A stretch of 64,000 nucleotides of DNA from Eulemur rufifrons (lineage: Eukaryota > Chordata > Mammalia > Primates > Lemuridae), in contig NC_090997.1 in the NCBI RefSeq assembly GCF_041146395.1, forward strand, positions 40,713,501 through 40,777,500. The letters are read 5' to 3'. Made by a program: the position numbers and the translations under genes. Below, piece by piece: positions 27,416 through 38,880 of this stretch (positions are counted from its first letter, which is position 1; the number at the start of each line of letters is the position of its first letter). The notes under the pieces were generated by a model. That model saw only the letters and a list, made by a program, of their open reading frames with translations. It ran no database searches and had not been told where the DNA came from.

Positions 27416-27984
27416 TTAAGTGATAGCTATAATAAGGAAGGAACCACTAGGGGAATATTGGATAGCCAGAGGCCCAGCAATTCCAGATGTACCAAACACA
27501 GTGGGGAAGATCAAATTTCATAAATGCTAAAAGGTATTATTTCAGTTTTAGCTTTCCTACTTTGCTACCAGAGCCCAGTAGCAACACAGTGAAAGTGGCC
27601 ATGGCAACGTGACAGCCACAGTACTCTATGAACAGAGTTTGTCAATAAACATGAGGCTTTTAGGAAGCAACATGAATTCCTGTCTGGCTTAGGTTTTCCT
27701 GCTGATGTAGGCTCTAACTCTGCAACTGCATGAGATTTGGGAAGTGTTCTGGCCTCAGATTTTGATAGTGTGATATTTGACCAAGACCAGCAAGTTGCCC
27801 CTGGTAATGGCTACAAGGGACAGGCACCGAGCACCCCCCAGGTAGTAGTGACTCTGTAAAGCATTTGTGAATTCAGCTAAAGTGATCTGTCCTCAGAAGT
27901 TCTGGACACTGCTGCCTGGGCATGGCCCAGGCTCTGAGTAGCCTGAGACATCAGGCAATTCAAGGCATCAGAGCATTGTCATTA

Positions 27985-28225
27985 GTGCTTGTCTCTGAAG
28001 CCAGATCACACCCAGCCCCAAATCTCAGCTCTAGCATCTACTATCTTTACAATCCTGGGCAAGCTAGTCAAATTCTTTGTGTCTCAGTTCCCTCATTCTA
28101 AAGCAAGGATAATAAAGTATCTACCTTATAGGGTTGTAGTGAGTATTAAATGAAATTCTTTATCTAAAGGGCTTTAGAACAGTGCCTGGCACATTGCACA
28201 TGCTCAATAATGGCTAGCTCTAATG
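27985..28225 (+). mobile_element. MIR SINE, sense
   Basis: Well preserved: TCCTGGGCAAGCTAGTCAAA, ACCTTATAGGGTTGTAGTGA, and AGAACAGTGCCTGGCACATT, then TGCTCAATAATGGCTAG. Confidence 0.85.
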
Positions 28226-28337
28226 TTAAATGGGAAATCTGGTGGCGATATCCAACAGGTATTTGGTTATGTAGATCTGGCCCTGAGAAAAAAAGATAGT
28301 GATTAAAGAAATCGATTTTAGATTTTTCTAGTTACAT

Positions 28338-28820
28338 TTGTTTCTTGTAGCTGCTATAACAAATTACCATAAACTGTGGTTGAAAACAACAGAAATTTAT
28401 CTTCTCGCAGTTCTGGAGGCCAGAAGTCCAAAATCAGTACTACTGGGCCCACATCCTGGTGTTGACAGGGCCACACTCCCTCTGGAAATGCTAGGGGACA
28501 ATCCATGTCTTGCTTCATCCAGTCGCTGATAGCTGATGGCATTTCCTGAATTGTGTGTGCAGCATTATTCAAATTTCTGCGTCTGTGGTCACATTGCCTT
28601 CTCCTCTTCTGCCTACATCAAACCTCCCTTGTCCTTTCTCTTCTAAAAACACTTAATGATGGCATTTAGGGCCTACCTGGATAATCCAGAATAATCCAGA
28701 ATAATCTCCCTATTTCAAAACCATTAACTTAATTACAAAGACTCTGCTTTTCAAATAAGGTAGCATCTACAGTTTCCAGGGATTAGGACCTGATCTCATT
28801 GGAGGCCATTTTTCTAACCT
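28338..28820 (-). mobile_element. MaLR-type LTR (MLT1-like), antisense
   Basis: The plus strand carries reverse-LTR hallmarks: GCTGCTATAACAAATTACCA, CAACAGAAATTTATCTTCTC, AGTTCTGGAGGCCAGAAGTC, a decayed middle, then CAAATAAGGTAGCATC and GGGATTAGGACCTGATC. It looks like a solitary LTR of the ERVL-MaLR class with no coding body. Subfamily not resolved. A short local duplication (AATAATCCAGAATAATCCAG near 28679-28700) lies inside. Confidence 0.65.
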
Positions 28821-29699
28821 AGCACGCTAGTTAATATATGACACTGCAAGACATGGGTGAAGAGGAGCAGACTAAATACAGAACCATGGGAACCAGAAAT
28901 ACCTAACAGGGAAGCAAAGAAAGAAGAGCCACCACAAGCAAATGAGAAAGAAAGGAGAGCAGTGAGAGGAGAAGATGTGGTGGTGGTGGTGGGGCGGGGG
29001 GTGTCTGAGACACCAAAGACACAATGGGTTTCACAAAGGATAGAATACAGAAAACACTTCAGAAAATTGAGCAGAAGGCTGAGAAGGAATTATTGGGCTT
29101 GACTATTAAGAAAGATATCAGTAAGTTCAGCCAAAATGGATTTATTGGCGTGGGAGAAAGAGAGACAGGTTATGGTAGATTAAGGACGGAGTCACTTACC
29201 TTTGTGACGTACTCTGTGCACAGAAATAAGTATAAGGGGAAAATGGTGCAAACACACATCTTGACATGCCACTCCTCCACCTCACTCTCAGTTGTTTTCT
29301 TTGGATTCCCAACAATAAAAGCTCATCAAAGGCCCTGAACTTGCCAAGGTGGACATGAGCCATGATTAGAAGTGAAAGGAGCTGCCTTCTTCCCATATAA
29401 ATATATTTGCTCTCCAGCTCTTGACAGAGGTCAATGGAAAAGGTTTATTTATTTTTATGATTACTCAGTCCACTCTCTCTCTCAAAGGCATTCTTGACTA
29501 GGCTAGTCAAGTAGTGATATTTTTAATCAATCAACTCTTTTTCAGTATCTTCAAAAGGACCTTAGGAAGTAAATAGTATAAATTTTTTTCTAATATATAA
29601 ACATCATTAGTCATTCAGCAATCATTATAGCTAAGCATTCTATTAGGGAAAATATAAGCTATATTAGGGATAATATATGATTAAAATAATATTAATAGA
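28821..29699. other. Gene-free flank
   Basis: Purine-rich stretch 28857-29110 with a GGT/GTG run at about 28976-29000. No exon recognised. Confidence 0.45.
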
Positions 29700-29900
29700 T
29701 AACATTTAGTGCCTTGTATGGGACAGTCACATTTAAATATCAATGTATTTCAAAAATTTGGTGAGAGAGGAGGTGCTATTATGAGACTAGTATTATTGTC
29801 CCCAATTTTATAGAATACGAAACAGAGGTACAAAGTTAAGGAAAAACCATAGAGCTAGGAAGCATGAAGCAAAGATTAACCCAGCAGTTGATCTCTGGGC
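29700..29900 (-). mobile_element. MIR SINE, antisense, degraded
   Basis: Reverse MIR core: TTATTGTCCCCAATTTTATA, GAAACAGAGGTACAAAGTTA, CATAGAGCTAGGAAG, AACCCAGCAG. Confidence 0.6.
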
Positions 29901-30074
29901 CTGTTCTCTGAACCACTATGACAAACATATTTTCAGCATCCACAAGAAAACGTTTCTAAAATAATTTTTTTTAAGGAAGAAGCATACAAATAAGTAGTAT
30001 TTCAAAATCATGTAACAAAAACCAGATTTTGCCTTTAAGAAAACTTCATACTGCAAATCCTTATTCATTATTCA

Positions 30075-30200
30075 GAGCATATTTACCGAGTACCTAGTAA
30101 TATACTAGGCACTATTATAGAAACTGATCTTTCAAAAATGAGCAACATGGACAAAAACTCCTGCCCTCATGTTCAAGAGAGCTAGCTCCATCTTTCAATT
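30075..30200 (-). mobile_element. L2 fragment, antisense
   Basis: The order CCGAGTACCTAGTAATATAC, AGGCACTATTATAG, then TGGACAAAAACTCCTGCCCT and CATG matches the reverse 3' section of L2. Confidence 0.5.
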
Positions 30201-30984
30201 GCATGCAATAATCAACACTGCCCCCATAGTTCCAGAGCCACGCTGAAGCCAACTCTTCCCTCACTGTGTATAAGTGAACAGCACTGAAACATTGGAAGGA
30301 GAATTACATTGTATGGTAAAAGCTATTGCTACTAACTACAGAAATCATCCTTCCGGAGAAAATTTTGCTATACTGAACCATAGGTGAGAAATTACAGAGA
30401 AAAAATGGAAAATCCTATGTGGAGAATTTTTCTTGCTACTCACTGACCTTTCAAGCATCTAAATCAATAATCCTGGTTCAGAGAGGCACTATCTTGATGA
30501 TATTGAGCAACTCGTTAGGTGTTTCTGGGTCTGTTTTCTGAGAAAGGTATTGCCTATACCTGGCATCTAAGATCATATTCAGTCTGACGTTCTGTGACCC
30601 TACGTAACAAATATCAGGGGTTAAGAGGAGGTCGTAGAGCTCCAACACGTTCTGCTTCCCACTCACTCACAGGCAGGAATCTAATCGAAATCCCCAAACC
30701 TCAAATACTCAGAATAAAATAGCACAGCTCAGGCCTCTGCAGCAGCACAAATAGAGCACCAGAGCGCGGCAACCTTCTCCCTTCCACACCCTGTGACACT
30801 CCCTTTCCCATCAGAATTTATCATTGAAATTCATTTGCTCTTTATCCCAAAAGAAAACTCGGGACTCCCTGCATGTCCCTCATTTCCAGGTCCAGTTGCC
30901 AGATAAAATAAGGGATGACTAGCCAAATTTAAATGGATATCCTGCATTGCTATTTGCTAAATCTGGCAACCCTAGCCCAGGCCT
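30201..30984. other. Gene-free flank with an unassigned minus-strand open frame
   Basis: A 62-codon minus-strand frame at 30478-30666 has a balanced residue mix but matches no family I know. The region from 30590 to 30770 retains some CpGs. Confidence 0.4.
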
Positions 30985-31305
30985 CCCAACCCTCTAGGGA
31001 AAATGCCACCATATCCAGGAATACTTCCCTGATCACCCACGCTATTTTAAATTGCAATCCCGCCTCCCTCAACATACCCTATCTCACTCCTGGGTTAATT
31101 TTTCTGGTAGCATTTACTGGCATCTGACACAAGATACAGTTTATTTGATTGTATTTTGTTTTTTTATTCTCTGCTCTCCCCTCCTCCCACTGGGATTAAA
31201 GGCCCACAGAATTATACAGGATTACCTACTTTTTTCATGCTATATCTCCAGTGCCTACAATACTGCCTGGCACAGAGTAAGTGCTGAATAAATATTTTGC
31301 AAATG
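30985..31305 (+). mobile_element. L2 LINE 3' end, sense
   Basis: L2 3' UTR features: CTTCCCTGATCACCCACG, then CTATATCTCCAGTGCCTACA and the terminal CTGCCTGGCACAGAGTAAGT, then GCTGAATAAATATTTTGC. Confidence 0.8.
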
Positions 31306-31399
31306 AGTTTGTTAAATTATCTATTTATTTGATTTCAAAAATGATATTGGCATTATAATAAATATCATAGGTGAATCGAATAATAACTAATTATATGTA

Positions 31400-31620
31400 G
31401 CTGATATTTATTGAGAATATATGTACCTACTATTAGGCTAAACAGTTTACCTAGATTAATCATTTAATGCTTACAAAAAACTCAGTGAGGTAGGAATGGT
31501 TAACCCCATTTTACAGCTGAGGAAACTGATACTGAGGGAAAAAGTAACTTGCCCAAGGCCACATAGGGTAGCATCAAGATTCAAACCCAGCAGCCTGACT
31601 CTGGAGAATGAGTTCTTTAT
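31400..31620 (-). mobile_element. MIR SINE, antisense
   Basis: Good reverse MIR: AACTCAGTGAGGTAGGAATG, CCCCATTTTACAGCTGAGGA, AACTTGCCCAAGGCCACATA, then TTCAAACCCAGCAGCCTGAC. Confidence 0.85.
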
Positions 31621-32492
31621 CTGAGTTTTCTTAAAAAGAATGCTTTTACCTAGGAATGCTAAAAATAAGAAAGAAACAGATTATATGCTCACACAAACTA
31701 TTAAAGGCTTTGGAATGAATAAATTACTGCCTTAGGCCAAATAATTTTGTTTAGTGGATCCCCTTATGTGAACTAGAACCTGGATGTGGACAAATTAAGA
31801 CATTCTGATGTAACGGATAGACTTAAGTCATGTTAACACGGCATTGGATTGGAGGGGAGTGTGAGAGGGTGGGGTCATGACTGATCATCTGGTGTTTTTG
31901 CTCACCTGGAAGCTCAGAATCTTGACTCCAGTAGGTACCAACATGTAACTGGCCAAGATACTATTACCTATACACACTTAGTTTGTTGTTTCTTGAAAGT
32001 AACAACTGAAGTTACCACAGATTCTGGAATGAAAGTAATAATTCATCTTACTGACAATTAATTTGAACACAAATATATACAATTCCGGGTAGGATCTAAT
32101 CTAAATGTCTAGTTCCTCCTGGCTAAGGAACAGGGTATCCTCTCTGCCACCGACAAGAAGGGAATCCCTTTACTCTTGCCCATTCAGAAAGCCCTCCTCT
32201 TCCCACTGCTGTGCTGGCTGTTCTCATTCACACGGCTCTGTGCTGGGTTCCATTTCTTATGTCGGAGTGCTTACTATCATTTTTACATTATTCTCAATCT
32301 CTGCTAAAACAATGATTCCAAATGTATATTAAGGACTCCCTATTATTTAAAACTAGTGCACTGTACCGCTGCTAGGACCCAGGACCCTAGTAACAGCCCA
32401 CAGAAAGCAGTAACCAACAGCTGTTACTGATTAACCATCACTTGCTCTTCTGTGGACACCACTTTTCCTGGTCTTCTCTCAAGCATTTAACC
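31621..32492. other. Gene-free flank
   Basis: No exon or repeat recognised apart from scattered short A/T runs. Confidence 0.4.
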
Positions 32493-32868
32493 CAAGATAA
32501 GCAAACTGTAGCCAGCAGGCAACATCTAGCCAACAGCCTGAATTTTGTATAGCCTAGGAGCTAGGAAAGTTTCTCAGGAAAAAACATTGCAATCAGTTGG
32601 ATGATAGGGAGCACTAATCTTGAACCTCAATTAAGTAAAATGTTATTTTTAAAAATCCATTCTTATTAGTAGACTTGTATTACAAAAAAAGTACTCAATT
32701 ATTACTACTATTACATTTTTAATTTCATCAATTAAATTTCAGAAATGTGTTTTCTTTTTTGTTGTATAAGTATTTAAGACCTACTTATAGTCAATTTAGC
32801 CTATTGGCTCATAAAGCTTCAAACATTTATTCCTTGGTCTTTTATAGAAAAAAGTTTGCTGATCCTTG
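32493..32868. mobile_element. Non-autonomous hAT-type DNA transposon with visible terminal repeats
   Basis: The left end CAAGATAAGCAAACT and the reverse of the right end, CAAGGATCAGCAAACT, form imperfect terminal inverted repeats. Inside, GTAGCCAGCAGGCAACATCT and TTGTATAGCCTAGGAGCTA resemble the common MER-type hAT whose ends read 'gcaaactacagcc'. No transposase frame remains. Confidence 0.7.
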
Positions 32869-34159
32869 AACTAATCTTTGATGTTGAAGCAGTATGTTTC
32901 CAAGAAAGCCAATTGGTAATTATTTTTAAAAAGGGAGTGAGTACAATTTCATCAACTCTAAATGTCTTATTTAAATGTAATTTAAGTATACTATTTTGTG
33001 GCATCTTTTTTAAAATTAATATTTGTTTGCTGCTACACACAGGTTTTTTTATAACTTTTAAACATGTTATTTTCATTTTCAAAGGCTGCCACACTTTTTA
33101 GCTAAGTTCCCATTGTCACAGTTGACTAATTGTTACTAAAACATTCCATTTGGGCAGCTTGTTTTTGATGGGTACCAAATTATATGCAGTACAGTGTGAA
33201 AAGATAATTCAGACCATTTAAAAATATGCCTCAATAAACATACAATCTAGGAAGGCTTTTCATTCAGGATCATCTATTTCTTATCCACATCAGCAAACAT
33301 ATTAATAATTTTTTTAAAAACTTTTTTTTCCAGTTGACTGTCATCTCATTTCAGAAGGAAAAGAAAGCATATTTTTAAACATATATTTTTTTAAACAAAG
33401 AGAACCTGCTGAAGAAAATTTGCATGAATGTCCACTCATATACCAAGGGAATCCCTTTAGCTGACCCCAGGAAAAGTGTGGAGCATCCTTGATGGAACTA
33501 TAAAAACATGGTTATGACTTGTTCCATATTAAACATTATTTTAAGCTGTCTCCTTTTTTCTTGGTAGCTCCTGAATCAGCAAGGGAAAGAAGAGCACACA
33601 TAGGTGTGGCTGCATCGCTGAAACTCTAACAGCCATCACTGGATTTAGCCAAGCCAGGTTTATGGAACAAATAAATTCAGCCTGGACCTGGGCTTGTTTA
33701 TTCATCATTCCCTAATTGACTCAACACCCCTTTACTGAGAGCTCACTGCACAGTTTCTGCTTCAAAGGAATTCAGAGGTACTTTAATCTCATTGGTCCTA
33801 GATTGGCCCTAGAAGCAACCATAGTTCAGGTAGAGTTAGAAGTTTTTGACTTTGTTTACCTATATTGTCTTCATCTTTTGAAGTTACCAATATCATTGCT
33901 CCTTAGATACCAAAGTTCTGTAGCTCAGCCCTGTCATTCCTGCCTTAACTTCTGGAAGCCAGAACTCCTGAGGCCTCCATCTGAGCCTCCCCTGTGCCTC
34001 AGATCTTCAGGCCGTCTCCACGGCACCCAAAGCCAAGATTTCCCTTCCGTCACTCTGTGTCACTTCTTTCCCATCTCATTCCTTCAGGACCAGATTGATT
34101 CTGAAAAGTCAACTAGCACTTTAGAAAGTGGATTAACTTCTTAGACTTCTAAATGAAAA
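32869..34159. other. Gene-free flank
   Basis: AT-rich to 33700, then a moderately GC-richer stretch with a 142-codon plus-strand frame at 33716-34144. That frame matches no family I know and I treat it as chance. Confidence 0.4.
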
Positions 34160-34420
34160 TAACGGCTAACACTTATCAGTTCTAGTACTTACCTGGGCCA
34201 AGCACCATTGTACATACTTTACATGAACTAACTCATTTTCTTTTTATAGTAACCTTATGAAGGAACTACTTCTATCATTCTGCATTTTGAAAATGAGGAC
34301 AAACAGGCACAGAACATTTCGATAACTAGCCCCAGGCTCCTCTGCTGAGATGTGGAAGAGCCAGATACAAAGCAAGTCAGTCTGGCCTGTAACCTCTACT
34401 CTCTCTGGTGCCTCTAGCAT
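34160..34420 (-). mobile_element. MIR SINE, antisense
   Basis: Reverse MIR order: AAGCACCATTGTACATACTT, TAGTAACCTTATGAAGGAAC, CATTTTGAAAATGAGGACAA, CAGTCTGGCCTGTAAC. Confidence 0.7.
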
Positions 34421-34503
34421 GATTTAAAAGATTGGTGTAGATTTTAGGAGTTGATCATCCAGAGGCAGTCTTCCAAATTTGACCTAATCCAAAAAGAGAT
34501 GAC

Positions 34504-35140
34504 AATAGGTTCTGTTCTCCCTTATCTAAGGGGGATACATTCCAAGACCCCCAGTGGATGCCTGAAACCATGGCTAGTACTGAACCCTATAAACACAATG
34601 TTCTATCCCATATATACACACACACGTATGACAAAGTTTAGTTTATAAACCAAGCATAATAAGAGAGTGATGATGACAACATAATAAAATAGAATAATTA
34701 TAACTATATTTATAGTTATAATTATAACTATATTTAATATACTATAATAAAAGTTATGTGAATGTGGTCTCCCTCTCTCAAAATATCTGATTGTACTATA
34801 CTCACCCTTCTTCTTGTGATGATGTGAGATGATAAAGTGCCTACGTGATGAGATTAAGTGAGGTGAATGACGTAAGTGGAAAATTCCAGAAATAAACAAT
34901 TCATAAGTTTTCAATTGCACATGGTCTGAGTAGCCTGATAAAATCTCCAGCCATCCCACCTGTACTGCCATTGGTCACTTAGTTGCCTTCTGGGTTATCA
35001 GGCAGACTGTCATGGTATCACAGTGTTTGTGTTCAAGTAACACAATGTTACATAATAATGGCCTCAAATGCAAGAGTAGTGATGTAATATTTTCAGACCG
35101 AGGTCAGTTGCAGGTAACTGCAAACAGGATGGGGGAACCA
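34504..35140. mobile_element. Tigger/MER2-type DNA transposon, non-autonomous
   Basis: Left end TCTCCCTTATCTAAGGGGGA and ACCCCCAGTGGATGCCTGAA; middle TATGTGAATGTGGTCTCCCT and CTTCTTGTGATGATGTGAGA; right part GTGGAAAATTCCAGAAATAA, CTGAGTAGCCTGATAAAATC and TTGTGTTCAAGTAACACAAT, closing with the inverse terminal region ATATTTTCAGACCGAGGTCA. This is the pogo-like Tigger1/MER2 family. Most CpGs have decayed and no transposase frame is open. Confidence 0.8.
34696..34723. repeat. Perfect 13-bp inverted repeat with 2-base loop
   Basis: AATTATAACTATA, then TT, then its exact reverse complement. It lies inside the Tigger element and was probably generated after insertion. Confidence 0.85.
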
Positions 35141-36654
35141 GAGTACTCTAAGGAGGGGAATTTGGGGCTGGCAGCAAGAGATAGGCAGCCTCCCTGGGGA
35201 GAAAGACACTTGCAGTAAAAGAACCACCCTACAATGATCAATGTTGAGCTGAGGGCTTTGATGTGAAATTTCCATTCACAAGAGAAGCTTGTTTCTTGAA
35301 AAGTTAGAAATGAGCAGCCTTTCAGGCTTCAGTGTCCTGACCTGGGTCACTGGGGTTCCTGGGGATGACCCTCCTGCTGCGGCCCACCTGGGGGGCTTTT
35401 TCACAGTAGCGACTGGATGACTCCAAGTCCGAGTTGTGGCCAGAAGGAACAGTCACCCAGGACTTGGAATGACGCGCTACCGTCAAGAGTCCAAGTCCTT
35501 CAGAGACATCTGGCTCCCTCGCCACTATCAAGAGAGAGCAGCTGGAACCAGATGGTCAATTTTCAAGGGTTTTCTGAGCTGCGAAATCCTTCAAATGTGA
35601 AACATGTCATGTCAGACTAGACCACAGAGAAAGAATACATGAATAAATTAAAACTGCCAGAGTGAGTTTTTGGTTTTGACTTGTGTGTGCACCTGTCTTC
35701 CAGAAGCTGTGCAGAATGTGTCAAACCTCACTAGTGCACGAGCTCATACTAAACAAGCCGTGGCAGGCGGGTTGTAAGGACAGCACCCCCCACGTTCCGG
35801 GTGTCCTGGCATCCCCTTCCCACTCCCTCCAGTGGGTTTTGGGGCTGATTAACTTTGATTGTGGTAGGACCAGAGATAATTTGGCACTCCTGTAAGTCAG
35901 ACAAAATAGCTTCAGGTGTCTGGAATGATAAAATTTCACACACCACAGCAATGTGGCAAGGACAGACACAAGGTGAATTCGGTTACTGTTGCCGGTTGCC
36001 AAGCATCCTTACCCGCTTGCAATGGAGTTTCAACTTCAAGGGGGGATTTTCAGATTTTGCCCTTTCATGTTACACATAATTCTTTACTATCCACCTTTTT
36101 GCTTTTAACTGATATTTGATGTTTAGTTGGATTAAGCTGGGCAGCAGGATTCTCAAGTGTTCCTCAGAGATTTGTTTGTTGGTTGGTTTTGCTTTCTGTT
36201 TGCAAACACCAGGCTCTATTGCCCCAAAATAAAACAATTTAGGGGATTATTTAAAATAGATTTTCCAGGATGTCAGATGTGGCAAGAACTTTCAGAATTC
36301 CTAAGTATTCTGTGAAAGTGTGCTTTATGTCCCAACGCACAAGACAAAAAGTGCACCAGGGTGCCCAAAGCCACATCTTCTACACTCTTCTTTAGGTTGA
36401 AGCCTGATCTTCTAAGGGCTGAACTAAGAGCAGATAAGGGATCTGTAGATGGGAGTTATGAACGCTGGGTGGGGCTTATAGGAATGCAAGAGAGTGGAGG
36501 GACCATGATTCAGAGCTCCCTGGAAGTTCCTTATTCTTTCCTCCTTTTCTCCCTCTCTGTCTTACTCCATCCTTCCCTTTCTCCCTTCCTTCCTTCCTTC
36601 CTGCCCCATCCCACTCACATTATTTGTTGTTGTGGAAAGAGTAAAAGACGTGAA
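35141..36654. other. Gene-free flank with CpG-retaining patches
   Basis: Patches at 35330-35530 and 35740-36020 keep several CpGs. An open frame at 35322-35531 (minus) matches no known family. A TTCC tetranucleotide run occurs near 36577-36602. The 35840-35960 stretch is described separately. Confidence 0.45.
35840..35960. promoter_or_regulatory. Candidate enhancer: TCF, RUNX and GATA-like motif cluster
   Basis: CTTTGAT at 35853-35859, TGTGGT at 35860-35865, AGATAA at 35874-35879 and ACCACA at 35942-35947 within about 95 bases. Motif matching only; function is inferred. Confidence 0.25.
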
Positions 36655-36825
36655 AGTTGAGTTTAAAATCCTGTCTTTACCATTTCCTACTTGCTAAGGT
36701 CTTTCTCATATGTAAAATGGGAGTGAGACTCACCTCACAGGTTGTAAGGATTATGTGAGTGGACATTTGCCAAATTGAGAATAATAGCCCCATGCATAGT
36801 AAACCCTTAACAGCTAGGGCCACTT
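36655..36825 (+). mobile_element. MIR SINE, sense, degraded
   Basis: Contains TTTCTCATATGTAAAATGGG, CTCACAGGTTGTAAGGATTA and AGTAAACCCTTAACAGC. Confidence 0.65.
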
Positions 36826-37289
36826 CTACCCCAGTTGTGCAGATCATGCTACAAAACCCTTTTATTGTGAAGAAAACCTTTATTAGAGATTAAAAATGAT
36901 TACAATTCACGTTGGTATACTAATAGAGTCTATACCAGATTTTGATGAGACTTGAAGCTAAGGTCCAATTGATCTTAGAGATTTCTAACAGGAAAGGTTT
37001 TAGGTAGTAAAACTAGGTGCCACACTTCTTGCTTTCCATTTAGCCAGTTCCTCAGGTAACTCAGATGAGGCAGTGGGAAGAAAATTCAGTCAGTTGGGTT
37101 AATTCTGCCTAAACAAATACTCAATCAAGCCAGGGTTTTCTCCATTCTTTTTGCCATGTACATTTTTAAGAGACTGTAATGAAAACATATTAATGTAGTA
37201 TTTTAAAATGTAGTATTACTTTTAAAGATTTATGTTGTGTCATTATGGAAATGGAAGAAGGAATAAAAAGTTAAGGCAAATGAATCATT
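36826..37289. other. Gene-free flank
   Basis: AT-rich DNA between two MIR copies; nothing further recognised. Confidence 0.4.
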
Positions 37290-37500
37290 ACTGATGTTTA
37301 CCAAGCTCCTATATTTGCCAGGCACTGTTCTAAGGATTTTTCACTTGTGAATCCATTCTGTCTCACAGCACTATGATGTTAGATACTCTTACTGTGTCAA
37401 TTATACAGGCAAGGAAACTAACTTGCCCAAGGTCACAAAACTATAAATAAGAGGTCTAGGCATTCCGGTTCCAGAGCACACACCCGGTCTCTACACCACC
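37290..37500 (-). mobile_element. MIR SINE, antisense
   Basis: Reverse MIR: GCCAGGCACTGTTCTAAGGA, ATACAGGCAAGGAAACTAAC, TTGCCCAAGGTCACAAAACT, then TCTCTACACCACCTGCC. Confidence 0.8.
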
Positions 37501-38600
37501 TGCCTAGTCTTTAGTTCCAAGATATTGACTAATCAACCAAATGGAATAGTTAGCCCAGGAGTCTTTTATTCAACTTAAAAATCTTCCTTTGGTAACCAAT
37601 GGATCTTAGTTTAGGTCTATACAGCAATAGAAAAAGAAAAAAAAAGGGAGTTGTCAATTGTCTCGGTTATTCATAATCACATGATTTTAAAGTTGACTAG
37701 AATCCTCTAGTCAACTCCCTAATTTTACTGACAGAGAAATTAAGAGATTTGACTAAAATAATGCAGTTAATTAGTAGGAGAACAGGTACTAAACTTTGGA
37801 ATATCTTCCAGTTCAGAGGTCTTCCACTCTATTTCACCATATGCTATAAAAATAGTAATAAGAACAATGAAGACTCACTATGTGTTCTGTTAAGTCATTG
37901 ATTTCTTTTATCTTATTTAATCTTCCCCCAAATCCTGTTAGATATTTTCCCATTGATTTTATAGATGAGAAAACTTATACATGTGTATGACCCAAAGTCC
38001 ATGCTATTAACCTTTACCTTAATACCATTACTTATACTAGATTTATTATTTAATTTAAATAAATTGACAACCAAAGGGCTTTTGTTTAGTTTTATTTTGG
38101 GTTATTTCATTTAGCCCTCTCTTCAACTCCCTGAGTAGTACCCATCTCTGTGTAAGACTAAATTGAGAACATTACTATTCTATGCTATCTATTAATGTCT
38201 TTCTTCTTTACATAAGAAAAAAGAATGAAAGAAAAAAGGTTCCACAGGCTTAAGAGCTTCTTTTCTAAGTTAAAATCCTTTGGAAAAGCATAAGAAGTTA
38301 TTTTTAGTTTTATGATTTCTTTCAAGAGCCTTAGTTATTTAGAAAGCAAATGTTAGGAGCAGAGCTGAACTTCCTCTGGACGTGCCATAAAATCTAGCTC
38401 ACATCTGTGTGCTGTTCAAACATATGAATCTAGCCACCATTTTGGAGAAGAGGGAAACCTTTCAATAGTTGCTGTGTGAAGACGAATAAAATGCCAGCTG
38501 GAATTAAGAAGCAGTGTAGAATTCTGTTAACATTTGCAAATAATGCTGGCTTGTTTGTTTCTATTTTTGATTGTGTGTGTTGTTGTTGTTTTGTATTCTC
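37501..38600. other. Gene-free flank with two weak MIR-like segments
   Basis: Degraded reverse MIR cores seem to lie at 37715-37830 and 37870-37990 (TTTTATAGATGAGAAAACTT). A TTG run is found at about 38579-38591. No exon seen. Confidence 0.4.
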
Positions 38601-38880
38601 TCCACTTGCAGTGCTCAGTTTAATTAACCGCTCACCAAATCATCTATTGATGAAGTATGTCAGAAGGTACTGCTGCACAGTGCTGTCCACTTATAACCCA
38701 GGGGAGCGCAACGGACTCGTGTACCGACACTCGGAGAATTATTTAATATGAAATGCAAATTAGAATTGAATTATTGTTCATTATTCAATCATTGATAAAT
38801 AACCAATTAAATCAATTATAAATGAAATTAATAATTATTACTAATAAATTAATGTCAAAGTGCAAATCATTTGGGAAAAC
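38600..38880. promoter_or_regulatory. Candidate developmental enhancer: CpG-bearing core beside a TAAT/ATTA cluster
   Basis: At 38690-38730 several CpGs persist. From 38731 to 38870 there are at least ten ATTA or TAAT homeodomain-type cores and one perfect octamer ATGCAAAT at 38753-38760. The pattern resembles conserved noncoding enhancers near developmental genes. Conservation could not be tested. Confidence 0.35.

Noticed and set aside
33716..34144. 142-codon plus-strand open frame
   Set aside because: No recognised domain, no splice or promoter context; probably chance.
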